A stretch of DNA of 64,000 nt. Origin: Streptomyces fuscichromogenes. GTDB taxonomy: Bacteria; Actinomycetota; Actinomycetes; Streptomycetales; Streptomycetaceae. Shown here in pieces: positions 24,308-33,961 of this stretch. The translations under genes were made by a program, and so were the position numbers. Positions within the stretch are counted from its first letter, which is position 1; each line of letters begins with the position of its first letter. The notes beneath the pieces are model-generated. The model did not search any database and was not told the origin of the DNA. It saw nothing but the letters and a program-made list of their open reading frames with translations. The stretch spans positions 154,421 to 218,420 of the forward strand of contig NZ_BMML01000020.1 in the NCBI RefSeq assembly GCF_014645815.1, in the 5' to 3' direction.

Positions 24308-26005
24308 TCAGTCCTGTGCGAGAGGCTCCACGTCCACTCCGCAGAGGTGCCAACGGACCCGCAGACCGGGCCCGTCGTGCCACCGGACCGTCAGCTCCCG
24401 TTCCCCCTCGACGTGTACGGCCACCGTGTCCGCCAGCGGCTCGGCGTCCGTGGCACCGGTGAGCCGGACCAGCGCGACGAACAGGGTCTCGCCCTCACCG
24501 GTGACCCCGGTCAGCTCGGCGTCGAGGTTCACGGCGGGCAGCAGTTCGGCCCGGAGCCCGTCCCCGGCGGCCCAGCCGGTCACCCGTACCGGTGTCCCGG
24601 GCGCCGCCCCCGCCACCAGGAAGGCGCGCACCTCCACGGCTCCGCGCACCAGCACGGCACTCGTCACCCGGGCCTCGCGGCCGGCCGTGTGCCGCGAGGC
24701 GGCCCACCCCTCGCCGACCCCCAGCGGCTCGATGTGCGTCCGGCCCGGATCGCCGCCGACGATCACGCTGTTGTCGGACGCCGCCGACGGCTCGGTCACG
24801 GTCGAGTAGCCGAGCCGGGTGTAGTAGGGGTCGTAGCGGACGTCCTCGCTGCCGTGGTTGTGCAGGCGCACGACGCCGTCGGAACTCGTGGACTGGAGGA
24901 GCCAGTTGGGGGCAGCGATCGGCGTGACCGCGTCCGCGCGTTCCGCCGGGCCCGGTTCCTCCGGCGCCGTCCACACCTCGTGGTCCGGCGGGAGCAGCAG
25001 GCCGAGGAAGCCCTTGCTCGCCCAGTACGGGGAGGCGGGGCCCGAGTAGCCCTGGAGGACGGCCGGGTCGGGGCCGTGCCAGCCGAGGGTGAGCAGGCCC
25101 CGTTCGTCCACCGCACCCCGGTCCAGGAAGTACTTCAGCGCGCCGGAGGCCAGCCGCCGGGTCTCCCCGGGGGCCAGGGGGGTGCGGCCGGTGAGGGCGC
25201 CGAGCCACAGCGGGGCCGTGGTCGCGAAGCGGTACGTCAGAGAGCGGCCCTGGTGCATGGGCGCGCCGTCGCCGCCGAACAGGCGGGCGTAGTCGGCGAG
25301 ATGGCGTTCCAGACGGCCGCCGTACAGGTCCAGCAGCTTCTCGTCGCCGGCCAGCCAGGCGTGCAGCACCGGGTAGAGGTGCATCGCCCAGCCGTTGTAG
25401 TAGTCGAACTTGCGGCCGTCGCCGTCGGTGTACCAGCCGTCGCCGACGTACCACTCCTCGACACGCGCGAGGCCGTGGTCGATCGCCTGGTGCGCGGCCT
25501 CGGGCCGGTGGCCGATCTCGGCCAGGAAGCCGCCGACCGTCACCGGGAACAACTCCCAGTTGCAGGGCCAGGGTTCGGCGGTGAGCGCGTCGGTGAGCCA
25601 GGCCGCGGCGCGCTGTCGTACGGCGTCGTCGAGCCGGTCCCACAGCAGCGGGCGGGTCAGGCGCAGGGCGAGGGCGATCGAGGCGGCCTCGACCAGTGGC
25701 TGGCCGCGGTCCTCGATGCGCGGCCAGACTCCCGACACACCGGCCGCGAGTCCGTCCGCGTACCGCTGGAGCGCGGTCTCGTCACGGCGGAAGGCGGCGA
25801 GCAGCAGGGTGCGGGCGTAGCCCTCCAGGCCGTCGGAGAGGTGTCCCGACCAGCTCTGGTGGTCGCCGGGGAGGTGGTAGAGGGCGCGGTCCGGGGTGGC
25901 GTACGGCTCCACGGCGGCGAGCAGCGCGTCGGCCGCGGCCTCCCAGTGGGCGCGGGTGTATCCGGTGCGCGGGCTGGGACGGCGGTCCTCGGGAGGCAGC
26001 TGCAT
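24308..26005 (-). CDS. DUF2264 family protein (GH154-like)
   Basis: A 565-residue protein matching DUF2264, an alpha/alpha-toroid family now linked to glycoside hydrolase family 154 (uronide-cleaving enzymes in gut bacteria). Typical segments are LSDGLEGYARTLLLAAF, NWELFPVTVGGFLAEIG, YNGWAMHLYPVLHAWL and PYWASKGFLGLLLPP. No signal peptide is visible, so it probably acts in the cytoplasm on imported oligosaccharides. It lies downstream of the rhamnogalacturonan acetylesterase on the same strand, separated by a hairpin. Confidence 0.82.
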   Translation of the reverse strand: MQLPPEDRRPSPRTGYTRAHWEAAADALLAAVEPYATPDRALYHLPGDHQSWSGHLSDGLEGYARTLLLAAFRRDETALQRYADGLAAGVSGVWPRIEDRGQPLVEAASIALALRLTRPLLWDRLDDAVRQRAAAWLTDALTAEPWPCNWELFPVTVGGFLAEIGHRPEAAHQAIDHGLARVEEWYVGDGWYTDGDGRKFDYYNGWAMHLYPVLHAWLAGDEKLLDLYGGRLERHLADYARLFGGDGAPMHQGRSLTYRFATTAPLWLGALTGRTPLAPGETRRLASGALKYFLDRGAVDERGLLTLGWHGPDPAVLQGYSGPASPYWASKGFLGLLLPPDHEVWTAPEEPGPAERADAVTPIAAPNWLLQSTSSDGVVRLHNHGSEDVRYDPYYTRLGYSTVTEPSAASDNSVIVGGDPGRTHIEPLGVGEGWAASRHTAGREARVTSAVLVRGAVEVRAFLVAGAAPGTPVRVTGWAAGDGLRAELLPAVNLDAELTGVTGEGETLFVALVRLTGATDAEPLADTVAVHVEGERELTVRWHDGPGLRVRWHLCGVDVEPLAQD

Positions 26006-26036
26006 CGACGCTCTTTCTCGCTCGTGCCGTTCGAAC

Positions 26037-26070
26037 CTGGGGCGCCCCGGTTCCGGTCGGGACGCCCCAG
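26037..26070 (-). terminator. Hairpin between acetylesterase and DUF2264 genes
   Basis: CTGGGGCG at 26037-26044 pairs with CGCCCCAG at 26063-26070. It sits immediately after the acetylesterase stop, so it may end that message or process the shared transcript. Confidence 0.5.
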
Positions 26071-26074
26071 GGGC

Positions 26075-27133
26075 TCAACCCGCCCGCACGGTGCCCCGGG
26101 GCACCAGGTGCTGGGCGAGCAGTTCGTCGCGCACCAGGCCCGCGTAGACGGTGGCGCCGTGCACGGAGGTGTGCGTGTTGTCCTTCTTCTCGTTGTACAG
26201 GTACAGCGCCTTGGAGCCCTCCACACCGAGGGACTCCACCAGCGCCTTGGTCTTCGCCGTGAGGTCGATCAGCGGAACGTCCTCGGCGGCGGCGACCGAG
26301 CGGATCACCTCAGGATGATTGACGCCGAGCCCGTTGACCAGAAGCGCGATGTCGTTGTTCAGCGTGCCGTCGGCATTGAACCAGCGCCGGACGATCGGTG
26401 TGACCAGGACCGGCCTGCCGCCCTTCTCCCGTACGCCCGCCACCAGTGTCTCCAGGTTCGCGCGGTAGGTCGCCTCGTCGGTCGTCTTGTCGTTGTGCGC
26501 CAGCTGGATCAGGACCAGGTCCCCCGGACGGATCAACGGCTGGACGGTACCCCAGAGTTGGGGGTTCTGGAGATAGGTGACCGTACTTTCGCCGGAGTCG
26601 GCGTAGTTGGCGACGGCGACGCCCTTGCGCAGGTACTGCGGGAGCTGCTGTCCCCAGCCGGAGTAGGGGTCGGCGGGCTGGTCGCAGACGGTGGAGTCGC
26701 CGACCAGGAAGATCTGCCGGGTGTGCCGGGCGGCGGGGGTGACGCGGATGCCGGCGAGTGCGGGGGCCGAGCCGCCGACCACGAGGTCCAGCCCCGGGGT
26801 TCCGTCCGGACCCGTCGGCTCGCCCTCGGGGGTGCGGACGTTCACGGTGAAGCCGCGGGTGACGTGCCGGCCCTCGGCCACGGCCGTCTCGGGGAGGAGC
26901 GAGCGCCGGGTCTCGCCGGTGATGCTCGTGCTGGACGCGGTGGCGCCGCCGAGCCGGACCGTCACGTCGTAGTCGCCCGGTGGCAGGTCGAAGTGGCAGG
27001 CGGTCGCGGTGCAGTTCCCGATGCCGGGGGGCGGCTGCCGGTCGTGCGCCTGGGCGGCGGGGACGGCCGTCAGGCAGGTGCCGAGGACGACCGCCGCGAG
27101 CGCGGCGGCACGCACACCGTTGAAACGTCTCAC
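26075..27133 (-). CDS. Rhamnogalacturonan acetylesterase (SGNH, CE12-like)
   Basis: A 352-residue secreted esterase. After the signal (AAALAAVVLGTCLTAVPAAQA) comes an N-terminal beta domain, then the SGNH domain: LVGDSTVC (nucleophile Ser), QLAHNDKT (Asn/block III) and DNTHTSVHGA (catalytic Asp and His). Family CE12 removes acetyl groups from the galacturonic acid of rhamnogalacturonan I, exposing it to lyases. GTG 27133 with GGAGGA upstream is chosen over a longer frame. It is divergent from the PL4 lyase gene. Confidence 0.9.
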   Translation of the reverse strand: MRRFNGVRAAALAAVVLGTCLTAVPAAQAHDRQPPPGIGNCTATACHFDLPPGDYDVTVRLGGATASSTSITGETRRSLLPETAVAEGRHVTRGFTVNVRTPEGEPTGPDGTPGLDLVVGGSAPALAGIRVTPAARHTRQIFLVGDSTVCDQPADPYSGWGQQLPQYLRKGVAVANYADSGESTVTYLQNPQLWGTVQPLIRPGDLVLIQLAHNDKTTDEATYRANLETLVAGVREKGGRPVLVTPIVRRWFNADGTLNNDIALLVNGLGVNHPEVIRSVAAAEDVPLIDLTAKTKALVESLGVEGSKALYLYNEKKDNTHTSVHGATVYAGLVRDELLAQHLVPRGTVRAG

Positions 27134-27188
27134 CCGGGACTCCTCCGTCGCGGTGACAGGGTCTGGCGGGGACCGTATCGCCATCCAC

Positions 27189-27196
27189 AAGCGCTT
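27189..27196. promoter_or_regulatory. Candidate AAGCGCTT operator between esterase and lyase genes
   Basis: CAAGCGCTTTC in the divergent intergenic region, sharing its core with sites at 15789 and 48325. A further palindrome, TTTCGCGAAA, lies at 27251-27260. These are likely regulator-binding sites for pectin-degradation genes. Confidence 0.45.
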
Positions 27197-27321
27197 TCTA
27201 GACCTTGGACCGTTTTCACGAGATTGCCAACTCCAGGAGAGTGAAAGCCCTTTCGCGAAATCGATTCAACTGTCACTCTCACAGACACCCGCACCCCCGC
27301 CCCACCGAAGGAGGCACCCCC

Positions 27322-29001
27322 ATGTCCGGATCCACCGGGAGACCGCTCGGACGCCGCACCTTCGTCCTCGCCGGCGCGGCCGCCGCCGGTACCGCCGCCC
27401 TCACCGGCCCACTGGCCACCACCGCCTCGGCGGCGAGCTTCGGCTGGTCGGACGACGGCTCCAACTACGTCGTGGACACCGGCGCCAGCCTGGTCTTCAA
27501 GGTCAGCAAGACCAACGGCGACCTCACCTCACTGGTCTACAAGGGCACCGAGTACCAGGGCTACGGCGGCAAGAACTCGCACGTCGAGTCCGGCCTCGGC
27601 ACCTCCACGGTGACCATCGCCCAGTCCGGCACCACGATCCTGGTCTCGGTCGCGTACGGCACGCTGAGGCACTACTACGCGGCCCGCAGCGGCGAGAACA
27701 ACGTCTACCTGTGGACCAACAAGGCCGACTCGTCCGTCACCGCCACCCGCTACATCGTGCGCGTCAAGGCCGGTCTCTTCCTCAACGACGAGCCGGACTC
27801 CTACACCTACGCGCCCACCGTGATCGAGTCCGCGGACGTCTTCGAGAAGTCCGACGGCCAGACCCGCGCCAAGCACTACTCGAAGCTGCGGGTGATGGAC
27901 TACGACTACATCGGCTGGACCACCGGCAGCGTCGGCCTGTGGATCGTCCGCAGCAACCACGAGAAGGCCTCCGGCGGCCCGTTCTACCGCTCGCTGCTGC
28001 GCCACCAGAGCGCCGACGGCGGCGGCCTGTACGAGATCCTGTACTACGGCGAGAACCAGACCGAGTCGGAGCGCTACGGCCTCCAGGGCCCGTACGTCAT
28101 CGCCCTCACGGACGGCGGAGCGCCCTCCTCGTCGCTGTACGCCGGCACCCTCACCACGTCCTGGGCCGACTCGCTCGGCATCTCCGGGTACGTGGCGGCG
28201 AGCGGGCGCGGGCGGGTGGCCGGCGTCGGCATCACCGGGCGGGACACGGCGTACGCGTACACCGTGGGGCTCGCCAACTCGGCCGCCCAGTACTGGGGTT
28301 CGGCGCGTTCCTCGGACGGGTACTTCTCGATCGCGGGGGTGCTGCCCGGGACGTACACCCTGACCGTCTTCAAGGGCGAACTGGCCGTCTACACCACCTC
28401 GGTGAGCGTCTCCGCCGGTGCGACCAGCACGCTCAACACCATCGCGGTCCCGTCCTCCAACGATCCCAGCAACGCGTCCGCGATCTGGCGGATCAACAAC
28501 TGGGACGGCACACCCGGCGGGTTCAAGAACGCCGACCTGATGACGTACGCGCATCCGTCGGACGTGCGGGCCGCGTCCTGGACCGGGAACGTGGTGATCG
28601 GCAGCGGCACCGAGACCTCGGCCTTCCCCTGCTACCTCTGGAAGGACGTCAACAGCGGGATCATCGTGTACTTCAAGCTGACCGCGGCCCAGGCCGCCGC
28701 CGCGCACACCCTCAGGATCGGCGTGACGACGGCCTACGCGAACGGCCGGCCGCAGGTCGTCGTCAACGACACCTGGACCTCCGCCGTCCCCTCGCCGCCC
28801 ACCCAGCCGAGCACCCGGTCGCTGACCGTGGGCTCGTACCGGGGCAACAACTACACGTTCACCTACAGCGTTCCGGCGTCCGCCTGGCTGACGGACACCA
28901 GCGCCTACAACACGCTGAAGATCTACGTGGCGAGCGGCTCGGGGACGACGTCCTTCCTCAGCGCCGGCACCTCCGTCGACGCGATCGACCTGCTGGCCTG
29001 A
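27322..29001 (+). CDS. Rhamnogalacturonan endolyase (PL4), Tat-secreted
   Basis: A 559-residue enzyme. GRRTFVLAG gives a twin-arginine signal. The domain order fits PL4: an N-terminal beta-sandwich catalytic domain (to about residue 300), an FnIII-like middle (GYFSIAGVLPGTYTLTVFKGEL) and a C-terminal jelly-roll (IWRINNWDGTPGGFKNAD onward). The segment RAKHYSKLR and nearby LLRHQSADGGG probably hold catalytic Lys and His. It cleaves the rhamnosyl-galacturonosyl backbone of RG-I by beta-elimination. GAAGGAGG precedes the ATG. Confidence 0.92.
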   Translation: MSGSTGRPLGRRTFVLAGAAAAGTAALTGPLATTASAASFGWSDDGSNYVVDTGASLVFKVSKTNGDLTSLVYKGTEYQGYGGKNSHVESGLGTSTVTIAQSGTTILVSVAYGTLRHYYAARSGENNVYLWTNKADSSVTATRYIVRVKAGLFLNDEPDSYTYAPTVIESADVFEKSDGQTRAKHYSKLRVMDYDYIGWTTGSVGLWIVRSNHEKASGGPFYRSLLRHQSADGGGLYEILYYGENQTESERYGLQGPYVIALTDGGAPSSSLYAGTLTTSWADSLGISGYVAASGRGRVAGVGITGRDTAYAYTVGLANSAAQYWGSARSSDGYFSIAGVLPGTYTLTVFKGELAVYTTSVSVSAGATSTLNTIAVPSSNDPSNASAIWRINNWDGTPGGFKNADLMTYAHPSDVRAASWTGNVVIGSGTETSAFPCYLWKDVNSGIIVYFKLTAAQAAAAHTLRIGVTTAYANGRPQVVVNDTWTSAVPSPPTQPSTRSLTVGSYRGNNYTFTYSVPASAWLTDTSAYNTLKIYVASGSGTTSFLSAGTSVDAIDLLA

Positions 29002-29019
29002 GCCCGGTCCGGTCGGGCG

Positions 29020-30429
29020 TCAGGTCCCGCGCGTCCACTGCTGGTTGGTGCCGCTGTTGCAGGTGTAGGTGATGATGGCGGCCGAGTTGGCGGTGGACGC
29101 GCCGGACACGTCCAGGCACTCGCCCGAGGTACGGGCCTTGATGTTGACGTAGGAGCCGGACGTGACGACCGACCACTGCTGGGTGGTGCCGCCGGTGCAG
29201 TCCTCCTGGGTGACACTGCTGGAGTTCTCCTGGAGGCACAGCGAGCTGCCGCGGCCCATCAGTTCGTAGTAGCCGGTGCCCAGGTCCTTGAACCACCACT
29301 TCTGGTTGGTGCCGCTGTTGCAGGTGTACTGGCTGATCGCGACGGCCTCCCAGAGCGACTGGCTGGGGACGTCGGCGCACTTGCTGCTGTGCCGGGCGAT
29401 CAGGGTGTTGTACGTGGCGCTGGTGCCGCTGACCGTGCCGGCGGCCGTGTCGACGGAGACCTCCGGGTACCAGGACATCGACATCGAGGTGGTGGTCGGG
29501 AAGGTCAACGGCAGCCAGACGTACCGGGAGTCGTTGACCGTGCCGCCGAAGGAGTTGCCCCAGCGGTCGCCCATGTAGAGGTACGAGGTGCCCGAGGTGC
29601 CGGTGACCGGGAGGACGTAGGCGGTCTGGGAGTTGTACGCCGTGGAGTCGCCGACGGTCGACCAGGACGTCCAGGGCCCGGAGAGGGAGGTCGCGGTGGC
29701 GTACTCCTGCTGGTTGGCGCTCCAGCCGGTGGCGCCCGAAGTGAGCATGAAGTAGACGCCGTTGCGCTTGAACAGGGCCGGGGCCTCGCGGTGGCCGCCC
29801 GCCCACGGGTTGGCGACCAGGCTGTCGATCGCGGTGTAGTCGGCGGTGAGCTTGTAGATCTGCAGGTCGTAGTTCTCGTTGGCCGCCGAGACCATGTAGG
29901 CCGTGCCGTCGGTGTCGACGAACGTGGTGATGTCCCGGGACATGTACTGGCCGAGCGGCTGGAAGCTGCCCTGATAGGTGTAGTTCCCGTCGACGGTGTC
30001 GGAGACGGCGACCGCGGCCTTGGCCTCGCTGTAGTCGACGCCGTTCTCCTTGTGCATCCACATCACGAACTTGCCGGTGGAGGCGTTGTAGATGACCTTC
30101 GGGCGCTCGATGTAGGCGGTGCCGAGTTCGGAGGCGGAGGACTGGGTGAGGACGTGGTTGCGGAACTCCCAGGTCTTCAGGTCGGTGGAGCGGTAGGCGT
30201 CCACGTACTTGAAGGTGTTGTCGGAGTTGCGGTCCTCGCCGAACCAGTAGTAGTAGCTGCCGACCTTGATGACCCCGCCGCCGTGGGCGTGGACGATGTT
30301 CCCCGAGGTGTCGGTGAACTGGGTGCCGTTGGTGATGGTCTGGGAGGCGGCCGCGGCCGGTCCCGCGGTGGCCAGGGCGCCGATCACCGCCAGACAGAGG
30401 GACAGCAGGATCGCGTACGCACGTCTCAT
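29020..30429 (-). CDS. Secreted GH43 with CBM13 (exo-beta-1,3-galactanase-like)
   Basis: A 469-residue secreted protein: signal LLSLCLAVIGALATAGPAAAA, a five-bladed GH43 domain (HAHGGGVIKVGSYYYWFGED, MSRDITTFVDTDGTAYMVS, HREAPALFKRNGVYFML) and a C-terminal ricin-type CBM13 with QxW repeats (NQKWWF, TQQWSV, NQQWTR). The arrangement matches Streptomyces GH43 exo-beta-1,3-galactanases that trim arabinogalactan. The subfamily assignment is from memory. ATG 30429 is preferred; GTG 30438 is close upstream. It is convergent with the PL4 gene. Confidence 0.87.
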   Translation of the reverse strand: MRRAYAILLSLCLAVIGALATAGPAAAASQTITNGTQFTDTSGNIVHAHGGGVIKVGSYYYWFGEDRNSDNTFKYVDAYRSTDLKTWEFRNHVLTQSSASELGTAYIERPKVIYNASTGKFVMWMHKENGVDYSEAKAAVAVSDTVDGNYTYQGSFQPLGQYMSRDITTFVDTDGTAYMVSAANENYDLQIYKLTADYTAIDSLVANPWAGGHREAPALFKRNGVYFMLTSGATGWSANQQEYATATSLSGPWTSWSTVGDSTAYNSQTAYVLPVTGTSGTSYLYMGDRWGNSFGGTVNDSRYVWLPLTFPTTTSMSMSWYPEVSVDTAAGTVSGTSATYNTLIARHSSKCADVPSQSLWEAVAISQYTCNSGTNQKWWFKDLGTGYYELMGRGSSLCLQENSSSVTQEDCTGGTTQQWSVVTSGSYVNIKARTSGECLDVSGASTANSAAIITYTCNSGTNQQWTRGT

Positions 30430-30645
30430 CTCACACACGCTCCTCGAGGGGGGAAGGGCCGGTCCGGCCGTTCGGGATCCCGAACGGCATGTGACATCAC
30501 GAACGTTGTGATCGCCGAAAAGGTAAGGGCGTGTTACGGGGAGGTCAACGGGTCTGACGAGACAAGGGAGAAAGCGATTTCCGACTGCCGGGTGTCCGGG
30601 GCCCGATTTCTGTTATCCGCGGCCCTCCGGACCGTCTCCGATCAT

Positions 30646-32739
30646 GTGCGCACCCTTCTCCACACCACCGCAGCGGCCGTCGGCGCCCTGACCGCCCTGC
30701 TGGCCTCAGCCCCTCCCGTCCTCGCCGCCGGCGCCCGGGACGTCACCGCCGACGTACTGGCCGACCGGGACGTGACCCTCACCGGCGACACGGTCGTCAC
30801 CGTGCCGGCCGGGACGACGACGTACGACGGCGTCCTGCACGGCGAGGGCACGCTCACCGTGCGCGGCGGCGGCACCCTGGTCCTCACCAGGGACAGCGAC
30901 TTCACGCTGCCGAAGTCCCGGCAGCGGCAGGTGGTGCGCACCCAGGGCGGCAACCACCCGTACACGACGGTCGCCCACCCCGACCCACCCGCGATCACGG
31001 TCGAGCGCGGTACCACCCTTCAGTACGGCACGGGCGGCGGCACCGGCCTGATCGGCCACTTCCCGTACAACACGCCCGGTTACCAGCTGAACCAGCTCAA
31101 CATCCGGGTCGACGGCACCCTGCGGCTGTCCCTGACCCGCACCTTCAACATCGGCACCATCAGCGGCTCGGGCCTGGTGACCCAGCCCCGCAACATGTGG
31201 GGCACGCTGGACCTGGCGGGCACCCACCCCTTCTCCGGGGTCATCGACAACGGCACCGGGATGGCGGTCGGCCGCCCCGAGTACCCGGTGGCGCTGCCCA
31301 GCGCCCGCGCGATCCTCAACCAGGGCTCCTGGATCATCGACACCCCGCTCCAGCAGACGATCACCCTGCGCCAGGACTTCTACCAGCGCGCGTACGGCAG
31401 TGACGTCAACGTCCACTCGCGGCCGGGCAGCAAGGTGGTCCTCACCGGCCAGTACAGCTACAGCGACCGGGGCGGCGACACCGACCCGTCGCTCAACTGG
31501 AAGCCGATCGCCCACCAGTCGAACAAGAGGGGCACCAACATCGAGGGCGCCGACGTGCACTGGGGCGACGGGACGACCCACCGCATCTTCATGCCGGGGA
31601 CCAAGGACACCGTCTACGTCAACCTGCACGAGGCGAGCGGCCGGCGCTCGAAGCTCACCTTCGACTACGACGGCCCGGTGACCCTGGGCGCCCCGATCGG
31701 CGGCGGCCGCTACCACGACACGCTGGCCGCCCCCGGCGCCGGGGACATCGTGATCGCGGGCACCCGCGGGAACGACGTGACCTTCGCCGCCGCCCAGGAC
31801 TACGACGGCTCGACGACGATCCGCAACGGCGCGGTGCTGCGCCTGGGTTCGGGATCGAAGGGCGGCGACGGCTCGCTCCTGACCGGCACCGCACGCCGGC
31901 GCGTCGACGACGACGGCACCCTGGTCGTCCAGAACACCACCACCCCGGTCAGCCTGGCCCACATGAGCGGCTCCGGGTCCCTCGTGCAGTCGGGGACGGC
32001 CACCACCACACTCACCGGCAGCGCGGTGACCTACACGGGGACGACCACCGTCGGCCAGGGCACGCTCGCCCTGCGCTCCGGGGCGACGCTGGCACACAGC
32101 GAGGCCGTCCGGCTCACCTCGGCACGGGCCCGGCTGGACCCGGGCGCCGCGGGCCTGCGGGTGCTGACCACGCTCTCCGGGACGGGCACCGTCCTGGGGT
32201 CGGTCACCAACGACAGCCTGGTGACGAGCGGGCTGACGGTGAAGGGGGACTACGTTCAGCACAGGCGCGGCGAACTCGTTCTGCGGAAGGCGCCGTTGAA
32301 GGTGACGGGCCGCGTCGCCCTGGCCGGTGCCCTCGACCTGTCCGCCGCGGGCACCGCCCCGGCCCGCCGCATCACGGTGATCGACCACACCGGCAGGACC
32401 CCGACCACCGGTGCCTTCGACGGCCTCGCCGAAGGCACCGCGGTCGAACTGGCCGACAGGGTCTACCGGATCACCTACCGGGGAGGCGACGGCAACGACG
32501 TGGTGCTCGAAGCCGCGGCGAAGCCCGCCTCGACCAGCGCCGACACCACCGGCAGGGCCGGCAGCGCACCCACCGCGGCCCCGACGGTGACCACCGACAG
32601 CGCCGCCGACTCCAGGCAGGCCTTCGGCTGGTGGCCCTACGCCCTCGCCCTCGGACTCCTCGGCGGCCTGATGGTCCCGGCGGGCCTGCGTACCCAGCGC
32701 AACGGCCTGCGGCGGCGGAGCGGACGGCACTCCGCCTGA
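30646..32739 (+). CDS. Secreted beta-helix-like protein with autotransporter-type repeats and C-terminal anchor
   Basis: A 697-residue protein with a signal (HTTAAAVGALTALLASAPPVLA) and blocks resembling autotransporter-associated beta-strand repeats (TYTGTTTVGQGTLALRSGATL, LSGTGTVLGSVTNDSLV). A Thr/Ala-rich stretch, one membrane helix (WPYALALGLLGGLMVPAGL) and a basic tail (RRRSGRHS) follow, so it is anchored at the cell surface. There is no outer-membrane barrel, as expected for a Gram-positive. GTG 30646 is the likely start. It may bind or organise polysaccharide near the degrading enzymes. Confidence 0.75.
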   Translation: MRTLLHTTAAAVGALTALLASAPPVLAAGARDVTADVLADRDVTLTGDTVVTVPAGTTTYDGVLHGEGTLTVRGGGTLVLTRDSDFTLPKSRQRQVVRTQGGNHPYTTVAHPDPPAITVERGTTLQYGTGGGTGLIGHFPYNTPGYQLNQLNIRVDGTLRLSLTRTFNIGTISGSGLVTQPRNMWGTLDLAGTHPFSGVIDNGTGMAVGRPEYPVALPSARAILNQGSWIIDTPLQQTITLRQDFYQRAYGSDVNVHSRPGSKVVLTGQYSYSDRGGDTDPSLNWKPIAHQSNKRGTNIEGADVHWGDGTTHRIFMPGTKDTVYVNLHEASGRRSKLTFDYDGPVTLGAPIGGGRYHDTLAAPGAGDIVIAGTRGNDVTFAAAQDYDGSTTIRNGAVLRLGSGSKGGDGSLLTGTARRRVDDDGTLVVQNTTTPVSLAHMSGSGSLVQSGTATTTLTGSAVTYTGTTTVGQGTLALRSGATLAHSEAVRLTSARARLDPGAAGLRVLTTLSGTGTVLGSVTNDSLVTSGLTVKGDYVQHRRGELVLRKAPLKVTGRVALAGALDLSAAGTAPARRITVIDHTGRTPTTGAFDGLAEGTAVELADRVYRITYRGGDGNDVVLEAAAKPASTSADTTGRAGSAPTAAPTVTTDSAADSRQAFGWWPYALALGLLGGLMVPAGLRTQRNGLRRRSGRHSA

Positions 32740-32888
32740 CCGGCCGCCACGGGTGCGCGCGGGTGGACCGGGCCGCCGGGCCGCCGTTCTCGGTCTGCCG
32801 GACCGCCCGGCCTTCGAGTGACGTCGGGCCCGGCCGGTGCGACGGCCGTCATGGCGGTTCCGGTGCCCGGTCGACTAGCGTCGGGGGT

Positions 32889-33806
32889 ATGACCAGCGAC
32901 AACTCCCCCAGCCTCGCCGACGCCCTCGCCACCGGGACGGTCGTGCTCGACGGCGGCATGTCCAACCAGCTGGCGTCCGCCGGGCACGACCTGAGCGACG
33001 AGCTGTGGTCGGCGCGGCTGCTGGCCGACCGGCCCGACGCGATCAGCGACGCGCACCTCGCGTACTTCCGGGCGGGCGCCGATGTCGCGATCACCGCCAG
33101 CTACCAGGCCACGTTCGAGGGCTTCGGCAAGCGCGGGATCTCGCACGAGGAGGCCGCGCGGCTGCTCGCGCTGAGCGTGGAGCTGGGGCGCGACGCGGTA
33201 CGGCGGGCTCGGGCGGAGGGGATCGTACGGCCGTTGTGGGTCGCCGCCTCGGTCGGGCCCTACGGGGCGATGCTCGCGGACGGCTCCGAGTACCGGGGGC
33301 GGTACGGGCTGAGCGTCGACGAGCTGGAGCGGTTCCACCGGCCGCGGCTGGAGGTGCTGGCCGGGGCGGGGCCGGACGTGCTGGCCCTGGAGACCGTGCC
33401 GGACGCGGACGAGGCGGCGGCGCTGCTGCGGGCGGTGCGGGGGCTGGGCGTGCCGGCCTGGCTGTCGTACAGCGTGGCGGGCGGGCGGACGCGGGCGGGG
33501 CAGCCGCTGGAGGAGGCGTTCGCGTCGGCGGCCGACGCGGACGAGGTGATCGCGGTCGGGGTGAACTGCTGTGCGCCGGAGGATGTGGACCGGGCGGTGG
33601 AGGTGGCGGCGCGGGTGACAGGGAAGCCGGTGGTCGTCTATCCCAACAGCGGAGAGGTGTGGGACGCGGGGGCGCGGGCGTGGACGGGTCGGTCGACGTT
33701 CGCCGCCGAGCAGGTGGAGGGGTGGCGGGAGGCGGGGGCCCGGTTGATCGGGGGGTGCTGCCGGGTGGGGCCGGAGGCGATCGCCGGGATCGCCCGGGTG
33801 GTCTGA
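32889..33806 (+). CDS. mmuM: Homocysteine S-methyltransferase
   Basis: A 305-residue enzyme. VLDGGMSNQL opens the barrel, and the zinc-binding cysteines are in GVNCC and GGCCRVGP. VLALETVPDADEA and VVVYPNSGEVWD match the MmuM family. It methylates homocysteine from S-methylmethionine (a plant compound) or S-adenosylmethionine, giving methionine in the cytoplasm. CGGGGGT precedes the ATG. Its position in a plant-polymer locus fits use of plant-derived S-methylmethionine. Confidence 0.93.
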   Translation: MTSDNSPSLADALATGTVVLDGGMSNQLASAGHDLSDELWSARLLADRPDAISDAHLAYFRAGADVAITASYQATFEGFGKRGISHEEAARLLALSVELGRDAVRRARAEGIVRPLWVAASVGPYGAMLADGSEYRGRYGLSVDELERFHRPRLEVLAGAGPDVLALETVPDADEAAALLRAVRGLGVPAWLSYSVAGGRTRAGQPLEEAFASAADADEVIAVGVNCCAPEDVDRAVEVAARVTGKPVVVYPNSGEVWDAGARAWTGRSTFAAEQVEGWREAGARLIGGCCRVGPEAIAGIARVV

Positions 33807-33874
33807 GGAGCGCCGGGGCGCTGGGGAGGTTCGCCGTCGGGGTTCGGACGGTGGGCGGCCGCGGGCCCGGTGGG

Positions 33875-33901
33875 GGCTGGTCGCGCAGTTCCCCGCGCCC
33901 C
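33875..33901. repeat. Palindromic intergenic repeat copy (left-arm orientation)
   Basis: A 27-bp copy identical to the left arm at 3741, containing GGTCGCGCAGTTCCCCGCG. A shorter hairpin follows it (GGGGCGC...GGCGC). It lies after the methyltransferase stop and may act as a terminator. Confidence 0.8.
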
Positions 33902-33940
33902 TTTCGGGGCGCTGTGACGGGGCGCTAAGGTCCCCGTGGG

Positions 33941-33948
33941 AACCGGTT
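33941..33948. promoter_or_regulatory. AACCGGTT operator at the LacI start
   Basis: GGGAACCGGTTGG lies just before the LacI start codon. The AACCGGTT core is shared with the sites at 43204, 43293 and 43411. Binding here would give negative autoregulation. Confidence 0.55.
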
Positions 33949-33961
33949 GGTGGGGGTGGGG

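Noticed and set aside
24221..27244. A 1007-codon rightward open frame
   Set aside because: It is the antisense shadow of the DUF2264 and acetylesterase genes. Its translation is Gly/Arg/Val-rich low complexity without motifs, as expected from high third-position GC.
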